From: Asterella californica
Taxonomy: Eukaryota > Streptophyta > Marchantiopsida > Marchantiales > Aytoniaceae
Reading direction: 5' to 3'
NCBI GenBank assembly: GCA_036924285.1
Contig: JAYKYS010000002.1
Span: 6,820,001 to 6,884,000 of the forward strand
Length of the DNA: 64,000 nucleotides
Shown here: positions 55,321 to 64,000 of the stretch, one piece after another
Position numbering within the stretch: position 1 is the first letter of the stretch
Layout: the number at the start of each line of letters is the position of its first letter
Made by a program: the position numbers and the translations under genes
Notes under the pieces: model-generated
Told to the model about the DNA's origin: nothing
Seen by the model: only the letters and a program-made list of their open reading frames with translations
The model's database searches: none

Positions 55321-56338
55321 CCGTGAAGGCCAATCGCGAGTTTTCGGGTAAGACAGTAGGTGTACCTACTGGGGCGCACCGAATAGGTAGGTAGGACGGG
55401 GAAGACACCTAAGGTCAAAAACCCCTAATCTGCGGGGAAGATGCGTAAGGAAGCACATTAGGCACATTCCAACTTCCCGCAGAACAGCGCTTGAGAAGAT
55501 CGATTGGAGATAGTGAGCTTCGCGAGTTAGCTCGCTGAGTTGTTTTGTTATTTCGAGAAGTTGGAAGTCGGGAACTAGGCTTGTGTCTCCCGGTCTTCCA
55601 AGCTTCTCAACTCCACATCTTCCTAGAGAGACTAGAAGACTGGAAGGCTAGCAAAATGAGCGAGAAGACGTGAGAGTCCATTCGGGTCTCTTCTGTCCGA
55701 CCCATAGCAGCCATTCCTTCTTCTTCCCAAGCTTAGAAGAGAGTCGTGAGAATACTTGCTGGCAGAATCTGGAGAGAATGGTCGAGGGTCATATCTTCCC
55801 ATCGAGCAGCAAGGTTCTCCTGAGTGCGTATGAGAGGTGAGAAGTCAAAAGAACAGAGTGCAATTGTCTTGAGTCTGTTGTGAGGATAGATTGCGTGTAG
55901 GAAGACGAAGACATGTGAGACCAGTGAAGGGAAGTCTGACTTCAGGAAGTCTTCCGAGAAAGACATTGAATCGGAAGCTGTCCCGAGTGTCTTCCAAGAT
56001 ACCACTGTCATCGCAGGAGCCCGCAACCATCTTCTGAACTTGTCATGCACTTATGCTTTGCGAATCTTCTGATAGGAAGTAGGATGTAATGCAAGGTGGG
56101 TTGTCTTCTTGGTAATCCATGCGAGGCCTTGCTTAGATAGGATTGTTTAGATATAGCTCGGAAGACGAGAGCTATCTAGGAAGTATTGTTAGAATCCCGG
56201 AAGACGGAGTAGCTGTCTTCTGGAAGACTAGTTTCGTCTTCTGAGAAGTAGAAGCTAGACTGTGGACCCTCGGGAAGAACTGAGCCTTCAGCTCATAGTA
56301 GGTGCTTGTGGTTTAGTGCAAAAGATCTTCCAGGTATG

Positions 56339-58650
56339 TCGATGCATCCGCGAGGCTTGGTGTTACCAGCGGCAGAATTGGCCAAGGCCACTCCTTTCCT
56401 CAAGGAGTTGGGTCTCGACTTCTTCCTGTGGGATTGGAACCTCGCAGATCAAGGACTTCTGGAGGAGGTGTGGGCAGCGTTGCCACCTCGTAACCGTGTA
56501 CCTGCGAAAGCAGGAGTAGCTCGAGGAAGACCGTCTTCCTGGACTGAAGACTGGTGGCGTAAGGCTTTTCACAGGCCTGAGTCCGAGAACCGAGGATATT
56601 GGTACGAGAAGAAGATCTTGCCTAGGATCGTGAGTTCGTGGCATGTGCATGGGAGCACCACCTGCCTTTTCGTGGAAGACAGGCAGGGGAGGAACGGTTG
56701 GAAGATAGAATCTTATCGGGAGTCGAAGAAGCTACTTTTGGCGAAGTTGTTTCTGCACCTCTTTCCCAAGGGGAAAGCGCAGAAGACCAGGTACTTAAGA
56801 GATCAGGACGTGGAGTTCATGGAATCGGTGTGGGATGACGGAGTGCCCATCTACTGGGGCGCGTACATCCACTACTATGTACAGACGGAGCTAGCATACT
56901 TAGGTACCCCGGCGGGAGGACACCTGACGCCCTTCCTCTGCTACTTGTATGTAGCCATGGGGGATCTTAGGGAAGACCAGCTGGCAGTGTATGGGCCAAC
57001 GGAGCGACAGGAGGTGAAGGAGAAGATCTCGGAAGACGATGACCGAGAGGCAGCAGCAACGCCCCCTCCCACTCTGATGCCACAGCTGAGGCCCGGCTCT
57101 CACCAGAAGACGCTGCTGGTGAGGGAAGACGAGTCTAGTGGGTCAGAAGACGCCACGCCACTGAGGAAGATGAGTCCCAGAAGTGTACCGACGACACCCA
57201 TCTCCCTCATTCATTCAGGATCGGAGTCCGACTCAGAAGAAGACCTGCTGAGTACCCGATCAGAGCAGAAGACTGCTTCTACAACGCCTGGAAGTCTTCC
57301 GAAGACTCCAGAAGACGAAAGATGGATGGGCGCTCCTACTGCGATGCGAGGAAGCTCAAAGAAGAGAGCCGCTCCTGCCATGAGGAGTCTTCCACCCGGA
57401 AGATGAGAAGAGTAGCTTCTTCTCGTGCGCAGAAGATGAAGGCCGTAGTGGTGGAAGAGGCTTCCTTGCCTCTGGAAGACGAAGTCGACACCGCGGAGCG
57501 AGTGGTGGAGATGAACTTGTCTTCCGCCGGAAGACGACTGGAGGAGTTCAGTGCCTACTTCCAGAAGGAGATCCAGCCAGCTATGGAGTTGCTGGAGAAG
57601 AGAGCGAGGGCACAGGAGAAGCCCTTACAACCTGGATTCGGCCTGCGCACCTTGCTGCGACAGGGGGAAAACCAGAAGAAGACGGAGTCGCTGGAAGCTA
57701 GTCTCCGCACCACGGAGAAGCTTGCAGCCAGGTACAAGACGGAAGTAGTCGCTTCTGCCAAGGAGCTGGTACAGCTTCGGAAGAGCAACCAGGAGTTGCA
57801 GGCGCGGGTACAACAGCGCAATCAGAAAGTCACCCGAGTGCAGGAGAAGATCACCGCCCTCACAGAAGAGCAGACCATATGGAAGACGCAGCGAGAAGCC
57901 GCGGAAGCGCGAGCTGCAGTTGAGAAGACGCAGAGGGTAGCAGCAGAGACCCGTGCACAGAAGATGTTGACATAGTCGGTGGAAGCGCTTCGGAAGAAGT
58001 TCAACTACACCGCGGGTAGGAAGTTACTTACCTTAGCTAGAGGATGGGACAGCGAGTCCAAAGCGATGTTGGTGGAATGCCGGGAGAGCATGTTCAGGTA
58101 CTTGGATCGACAGATAGAAGGAGTGAAGACACTTTATGGTCTTCCCTCGCTTCCGACACCTGCAACCGCATCTTCCCACGCTCCAGTACCATCGACTGGA
58201 TCCGGAATGGAGAAGGAGGAGTTCGACCTCGCTGTGCACTTGGTGGTGACAGCGTTGGAAGTCGAGAAGACTCCAGAAGACGCCCCGGAAGACAAGATGT
58301 CTTCTGGAAGACAGGAAGATGAGACGTCTTCTCATGTATTCTGTGTGGAGGAAGCGACTTCCCCGGATCCCCATGAGGTCCCCATGGTCCCTAGTCCCGC
58401 ACCCGTGCCTCAGAAGACGGAAGGAGCACCGGTCGACTCCGCTTCCCAGAAGACGCTTCTGTCTTCCGAAGCAGAAGCCGAAGCCGAGGAAGACGCAGCA
58501 GCAGCAACAGCAGCGCCAGCAAGAGACGATGAGGAGGAAGCCACCTCAGTGACACTCGAGGTAACTGCAGAGCTTTCTAGCTTATCAGAAGCCGCATTAG
58601 GAGCTCCGATAGGAGCAGATCAGGTAGAGATTGCCTCCGTGCAATCTTAG
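56339..58650 (+). pseudogene. Y2 gene: globular domain, acidic linker, coiled coil; two breaks
   Basis: The best-kept copy of the Y gene, start ATG 56339 (the frame is open from 56306). It has one 1-bp deletion near 57395 (CCACCCGG, against CCACCCCGG in Y1) and one TAG at 57973-57975 where Y1 has CAA. Otherwise it would be about 770 codons. Features: FLKELGLDFFLWDWNLADQG, WHVHGSTTCLF, YWGAYIHYYVQTEL and GGHLTPFLCYL in the N-terminal part. Then SGSESDSEED, the basic KMRRVASSRAQK, a coiled coil with TEKLAARYKTEVVASAKEL, SMFRYLDRQIEGVKTLYGLP, and a long acidic tail. Differences from Y1 mostly keep the frame, which suggests past selection on the protein. Function unknown; Gag-like or plant-transposon-protein-like by layout only. 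Confidence 0.72.
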
Positions 58651-60290
58651 TAGTTAGTAACTTCATTCACAATTCCAAATATAGTAGAATCGAACATGCT
58701 ATCTTAAGGGTGGCAGTTTTTCCATGTAATATTAGTTAAGACACCATGTGGCAGCATAAGTAGCGTAGGAAGGACAAGGTGGATGACCAATTCGGGCAGG
58801 GGAACCGCTTGCATGTGAGGTGACAACCTCCTGTCAGCGCCTCTCTCTCCTTGGTGGTCGCCTCCACTGGTTCTCACGGCAGCAACATAAGTGGGATAGC
58901 AGAGTAGGAGATGGAGTTCTGTCTGTGCTACCATTTCGGTAGAATTCTGTAGCGACTGCACACATCGATTCTATGGTGCAGGCGGACGAGACACATTAGA
59001 GCAGAGGGACAGGATAGGTGGTTCTTCGCACTACACCCGTTGTTGGAAACATACGAATAGTCTTGGAATATACAAGAGGGGTCTGCATACTCGTACCAGC
59101 AGTGGTTCGAAGATGTAGATAGAAGTAGTGGACAGTCTAGGAACAGGGAACGGCATCCTCGTGCAGTCCTGTTAGCTAGGCTGGTGTGTCGAGGAGTAGA
59201 CGCGGGAAGTAGAGGGAGTGAGCTTCCCAATGCCATTGTGACTTCTTCTCGAGGAATAGATTGTGGATTTGAGTGTAGAAGCTTTGTCCATGTCTTCTGG
59301 ATGGTGGGTTCATTGAATTCGCTCCCAATTGTGCATGGGAAGTGTTCTTCTTGAGTGACGGTGACTGTCAGCAGTTGTGGAAGTGTAGCTTGACTCGTTC
59401 AGTAGAGCACTTGGGATCTACGTACGAACGGTCTTCTGGGTAAGGGATCCCATAAGACAGAGCAGTCAGAGCAGCGAAGTGAAGAAGAAAGAAGTCTTCT
59501 TCCTGCAACAGAAGACGACATCCTCGAGTAGAAGACAGTGCAACAGTACTCACGTTTGTTGTCTTCCTCCCCAAACTATTACAAGCAGGGATGGCTTGTT
59601 AGTCAGGATCCGGACTAGAAGCCTGTCGGAATCTTAATTTACTCTTTTCATCTTGTTTTCTCTTGTTTGGATTTTCTCTTCTTCCCCATCTTCCCTCATC
59701 TTCCCCATCCTCTTACCTTCTTCTAGTGAGTTTCCGAGACTTCTATTGAGCTTCCGTGAAGGTGAATGTCGTTGTAGTGCTGCAGGAAGATCATTTCCGT
59801 AGGCAGAAGCCTGAGAAGGCTACAGGAGGCATACACCCTGTGATTTATCTAACCCGTTGGAATGTGAGTGTGAGAATAAGGTGTAACGACCGTTACTAGT
59901 CGACTTCTGCGAAGCAGGACAGCCTTCTAGAGGTGTGAGAAGACGAGTTGAACCCCCAGAAGACGAGAATCGCTTCGGGAAGACGGTATCGAGAAGACCG
60001 GAAGAAGAAATATGGAAGCAGGAAGATCGTCTTCCCGAGCTTCTCTGTGAATAGTTGTGTGATATTGTCATTGGTAGTTGGTTGTTTAGTTCCAGAGCAC
60101 CATTTGGCATGCCTGGAAGACGTGTTGTTTGGTGTGGTTTTGTGAGAAGACGGGATTTCTAGGCAAAACCCGTGTGTTTGTGTGTTTGAACAGATCTTAG
60201 AACTTAGAGTAGCGTTACTTGTGCAAATCCTCTGTGGGAACGATATCTTGTATACTAAATGAGCAATAGGAGAAATCTTACGTCACTACA
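58651..60290 (+). other. Y2 3' non-coding region
   Basis: Collinear with Y1 36906-38483. No ORF is conserved in both. Dense GAAGAC/GTCTTC and pyrimidine runs near 59650-59720. Confidence 0.6.
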
Positions 60291-60295
60291 TATTG

Positions 60296-60826
60296 GCATC
60301 GTGGTGGATACAGTAAGTGCCAAGGAGTGAAGTTGTGTTCTTCAGTCAGCCAAGAGGTTTCCGTGTGAAGAGGAACACGTTCTTCAAGTGTGGAAGGATG
60401 ATGGGGTGCGTGTTGTACTACATCCTTCGCAAAGAGCACAATTAGTTCGACATGCCCACGAGAAGTTGAGATATTTTGGAGTGAAGCGCACGTATAACTT
60501 ACTCCAAGGACAATATTTGTTCTGCGATATGCAATGCACATCGATGTACAGCAGTTTGTGACATAATGTGTGATTTATGATCGAGTACGAAAATCATTCA
60601 ATGCTCCTATTCCACAATTACACCTCTTATCGATTATAGGGTTGGATTACCTTTGCAGTTTGGAATTTTTGGAACCTTTATTTGTTGATCATACGACACA
60701 ATCAATATGTGTTGGTGATGGTGGAGCACTTCTCCAAGTGGATTGAGTTGGTGGCATTATCGAACATGGAAAGTGAAGGTGTAGACTTTGTTTTTTTGGA
60801 TCGAGTGTTGAGTCACTTTGGATAGC
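60296..60826 (+). pseudogene. G2: gypsy integrase N-terminal part
   Basis: Pieces include VWKDDGVRVVLHPSQRAQLV, HAHEKLRYFGVKRTYNLLQ (the H2C2 region) and YVLVMVEHFSKWIELVALSN, then RVLSHFG. Stops interrupt it. It is cut at 60827 by X2. It continues the G2 frame across Y2 once Y2 and one TATTG are removed. Confidence 0.82.
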
Positions 60827-62615
60827 TGTAACAACCTAGAGAAACACAAAGTATCGGAAATAGTAAATTAAGGATCGTTCTCACGAAGATACAGTTAACA
60901 ATTACACAAAACACAATACTACAACGTCACAATGATAATTCAGATAGTTTTCTGTTATTCTCACGGAATGGAATAATAACCGGATGAGAGTTTAAGTCTG
61001 ATAAGAAACCAAACCCAAGTACAAACCTGATAAATCGAATACAAACAATGATGAAATAGTTCTTTGATCAGGGACCCTTTCAACAACATATAAAAGATTC
61101 GAGAAGATAGATGTATGAGTAAATGAGGTAGCAAAATACTGCTGAAATGTTAATAGTCTTCTTCTGAAAAGACAGAAGAATACAGATTTCACATCAAGGT
61201 TCAAAGAATAAGCCCCTACTCTTCCTAAGAAGTGTTCTTCCTACTAAATCCTCACTCTTAAGAATCCCACTTATTTGAAGAAGCTAAACTTAAGACGAAG
61301 CCACCATGTTCCGAACTCTTCTTACAATTTAACTTATGCTTCTCCACTTCACAGTAACTAATATGCTCTCAGATTCGCGAAATGTCCTTGCTCAAATAGC
61401 CCGAAGGTTCTCTTCGCCGAAGGTCAACTTCGCTCATCTGCACCAATCAGATTTACACCTGCGACAGCAAACTACGTCCTTCGTAGGTAAATTTGCCTTC
61501 GCCCACTTTTCTCACACTCTCACTCCGCAATCTTGCACAATAAAAAATTAAGAAACAAAAACTGAAAACATGGGAAAGGTAAAATGTCAGAGACTCGCAT
61601 CGCTTATATAGCCCTTCGTCCTAAGATGGCGGATCTCATTTCCTACAAAAGATGATTGCATCTGAATCGTGCGATCACGTCCCCCTGGTTGGCGGAACCG
61701 TAGTATCTATTCTACCTAAATGTAAAGAGTGTCCTATACTGGCTAAGGTAAACTTAACTGTCTCCCTAAGCTCCTTCAAATCTCGTATGATTCTCTCCCC
61801 TAGTCTAACTATCCTACTCTTCGCCGAAGGATCCGACGCTACTGTTAACTCTGTTCGAAGCCGCTGGAGAAGCTCGAGCTCTGTCCCGTTAAGCTCGGTG
61901 GCGAAGTATGTCGTCGCGATCTCGTCTATCTTCGCTCGAAGCTCTTCGGTCTTCACTTCAACAATCTCCTTCGCTTTCTCTGCCTTGGCTAGCTCCTCAT
62001 CCTTGGTAGGCAACTGCTCCTGAACAGCGTCCCTCTCTGACTTCATGTCATGGAAGCACGAAGTCATAAAGTTGAGTTTCGCCTGCCAATCCTGTATCTC
62101 CTTCGAAGCATTCACCTGGTCCTCCGATCTAGCAACCACCAAAGTGTCTCGCTCCCGCAGTCAACTTCGCAACCTCGGCCGAAGAGTCATCAATCTTCTT
62201 CATTAGCTTGTCCTTCTCCGTAAGCCATGCTTGTCTTCCGAAGTGTACTGCACTGAGAAGATCACTAAGGGATAAAGGTACTTTCGTCTCATTCTCGTAT
62301 TCCTGACGTTGCATATCCAACTCTGCCAAAATAGGTAGTACTGTGCCGCTCAGGAACTCCAGCGTCTTCTCGAACATCTGCAACTCCTTCCCTATGCTTG
62401 GATCTTTTGATGCCGAAGTCGTGGCATCGTTAGGACAAGATGAAGGTCGAGGGGCTTCCGAAGGAGGTTCCCGAAGTGTAGCACCCGAAGGTACTCTTCG
62501 TATCACAAACTCCTCCTGGTCTCTATCCGGCTGACTCGCCCTTGGACCCGTCTCTCTTAAAATCTCCACTGAAGACGATCGTTCCGCAGTCTGCACCTCT
62601 TTGGCTCCTCCGTCT
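60827..62615 (-). mobile_element. X2: reversed copy of the X family, 3' part
   Basis: The reverse complement aligns with X1 from its 3' end (TGTAAC at 60827) through the TATA region to the middle of the gene. The 5' part is cut by P2 at 62616 and lies beyond the window. Its existence defines the right terminus of X1. Confidence 0.85.
61675..62596 (-). pseudogene. X2 gene, coiled-coil part, frameshifted
   Basis: Two frames, 62129-62596 and 61675-62142, meet at a frameshift near 62135. They match the second half of the X1 gene: FEKTLEFLSGTVLPILAELD, LSDLLSAVHFGRQAWLTEKD, then TTYFATELNGTELELLQRLR and RIIRDLKELRETVKFTLASI. The same stop position next to a GGGGGA purine run is kept. Confidence 0.8.
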
Positions 62616-63530
62616 TGTAACGACCTATGTTACACATAGGAAGTTTGTCTATTAGTAAGGTATTTAGTTATAACTAAGTGTTGAGAATGTTTATTTGCTG
62701 CCAAAGTACTTTAAGGAGGTATCAAGTTAGTCATGACTAGCTAAAAGTTAGTTATGGTTAAACTTAGCTGTACTTTTGACAGAATTCAGATATTTGCTAA
62801 AGAGTGAGCACTACTATCTTGTCATCTTGTCTAAAAGGTAGAAAGGAGGTGGAAAGTATCCCTTATCTCCTTTTTGACTTGATATTAGTGGTTGGATTAA
62901 AGTTGTGGACTTTGTGGGCATTAAAAACAAGAAGAGATTCCACATGTTTCCTTTTTAGTGGGTCCTAGTGTAGAGGGGGGGTGGAAATTCGAGATTCCTT
63001 GAGAATATTCCAGAATCCTTCTAGAAGTTGTTGACTTTGAAGGAATAAGCCCATGTGAAAAGGTAAAAAGCCCATGTGATCAATGCTTTTACCTGAAGTA
63101 ATATCTTAGTAAAACCCGGTAAAAGTAGTTACGGCTGAATTACCGGAGGGTACCAAAGTAAAAACCTAGAATGTATAAATAGAGGAGTAGAGAAGAGCTC
63201 TTCATCCTTGTTTTCACATTGTCGTAATGACAACTTGAGTAATATAGAGAGTGTGGGATATTTTTAGCATGTGAGAACTTGAGAGACGTTGTTAGAATGG
63301 AGGATTTTTAGTTGATGTGTTTAAGGAGATTTTTAGTTGATAAGTTTGTGGGTGTATGAATGAGTGAACTCAGCATTTTCCTTTCAAGTTCATGGTGTGC
63401 TTCCATCAAAGCCATCAGAGGTGACCCCTGAGTGAGAGACAGGCCCGACATGTTGCAGATTCGTGGATGACGATCGTGGAGGTTGAGAGAGCAGGGGGTA
63501 GTTGATCGATAGGACCGCGGAGGGTTTACA
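62616..63530 (+). repeat. P2 5' LTR
   Basis: From TGTAACGACC to GGGTTTACA; TATA box at 63174-63181; a few percent diverged from the P1 LTRs, with small indels near 63300-63390. Confidence 0.93.
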
Positions 63531-63576
63531 TTTTTGGTTCCGTTGCCGGGACCTCACTTGAATGGATCGTTGAACG

Positions 63577-63747
63577 ATGTTTAGAGTACAGTTCTATATT
63601 CGACAAAAGGAGATTATGAGAGAGCACATGGAGAGAACGTTGGGAGGAGAGAGAGCTAACGCGATGTTAGCAACGTTAGAACCTTTCGTGTATCCCGTAG
63701 TGATATATGACGCGTTCGAAGTCATTCTTTACATCTTGTTCACTTAG
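63577..63747 (+). CDS. P2 leader ORF a, 56 residues, unknown
   Basis: Same frame, length and almost the same sequence as P1 40793-40963 (MFRVQFYIRQ...FEVILYILFT). It is directly downstream of the PBS. The neighbouring leader DNA has gained small indels, while this frame has none. Confidence 0.45.
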   Translation: MFRVQFYIRQKEIMREHMERTLGGERANAMLATLEPFVYPVVIYDAFEVILYILFT

Positions 63748-64000
63748 AAAGGGTTTGAGGAGAGTTGAAAGAGTGTGCAACAAGAGTTGTAGAGGAAGGA
63801 GGAGAGAAAAGTTATTAGAGGAGATAAATTTGTGAGTTTAGCAATTCTGCTCTCTGGAAAATTTGTACAGTCGCTGTCAACTTTTATGTGAATTTTATTT
63901 TCCTGTGATACTTTCCAGTGTTTTAGATTGGCTGATAACCTATCTAAGACAAAAGAAATCATAGGAAAAGGTGGTCTAGAGAGGGAGCAATGAATTTTCA
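63748..64000 (+). other. P2 leader, start of tandem repeat array
   Basis: Matches P1 40964-41220, with TCTGCTCTCTGG at about 63847. The window ends inside it. Confidence 0.8.

Larger units (their letters stand above)
53049..60290 (+). mobile_element. Y2: TG...CA mobile unit without visible LTRs, split by W
   Basis: Starts TGTGGTGCCCAC and ends ACGTCACTACA, with the 5-bp duplication TATTG at 53044-53048 and 60291-60295. Without W it is about 5.2 kb. It shares its structure and termini with Y1 while sitting in a different target, so both ends are well defined. It interrupts G2 between RNase H and integrase. No LTR pair is visible. Confidence 0.87.
62616..64000 (+). mobile_element. P2: second copy of the P family, runs off the window
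   Basis: LTR 62616-63530 (915 bp), PBS at 63535, leader ORF a and the start of the leader repeats. The LTR differs from P1's at scattered positions, so it is older or a different subfamily. Inserted into X2. Confidence 0.93.

Noticed and set aside
60284..60290. CACTACA at the Y end suggesting a CACTA (En/Spm) transposon
   Set aside because: CACTA elements start 5'-CACTA and end TAGTG with a 3-bp duplication. Here the unit starts TG, ends CA and has 5-bp duplications.
1..64000. CRISPR arrays, bacterial operons or phage modules
   Set aside because: Introns, plant gene families and LTR elements show plant nuclear DNA; no regular spacer array is present.

Overview
The window is nuclear DNA of a land plant or close streptophyte relative, most likely a seedless plant such as a bryophyte. 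The signs are two intron-split plant genes (plastid-type ATP sulfurylase and an A-type cytochrome P450), AT-rich intergenic DNA with small MITEs, and a dense nest of Ty3/gypsy-type retrotransposons. The species call is inference; the families are seen in the sequence.

Layout. 229-1607 (+): last four exons of ATP sulfurylase (sulfate activation). 1608-16310: about 14.7 kb with no gene I can support, holding two hAT-like MITEs with perfect 8-bp target duplications (5347-5573, 12777-13000), a long inverted repeat pair (11716-12025 / 14516-14816), a duplicated perfect hairpin (2162-2520) and four related hairpins. 16311-18816 (+): complete three-exon P450. 18817-64000: nested transposons.

Nesting, named here for reference. 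G1 (minus strand, decayed gypsy) runs about 39400 to 20240. It carries a C5-cytosine DNA methyltransferase relic upstream of integrase and possible PHD-finger remnants. G1 is split by Y1 (21808-38483, target duplication CAAGC), and Y1 is split by Z (25799-36587, minus, 2.4-kb LTRs). X1 (39427-51435, target duplication CTGTT) follows and is split by P1 (39831-48595), a gypsy element with apparently identical 916-bp LTRs and an uninterrupted 1628-residue Gag-Pol. G2 (plus, same family as G1) lies at 51441-53048 plus 60296-60826 and is split by Y2 (53049-60290, target duplication TATTG). Y2 is split by W (53320-55320, target duplication CCGT), an internally deleted relative of Z. X2 (60827-62615, minus) is cut by P2 (62616 to the window end), a second copy of P1's family.

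The most unusual signal is the X/Y group. Y1, Y2 and X1 are each bounded by TG...CA and a 5-bp target duplication, as a retroviral-type integrase leaves, yet no LTR pair is visible. Each instead carries one long gene for a globular domain plus a charged linker plus a coiled coil. Each family is saturated with its own short motif (GAAGAC/GTCTTC in Y, CGAAG/CTTCG in X) in both coding and non-coding parts. They may be giant solo LTRs carrying a gene, or an LTR-less class mobilised in trans. The methyltransferase-bearing G1 and the extra small ORFs in the 5' leader of P1 are the other points most worth checking.
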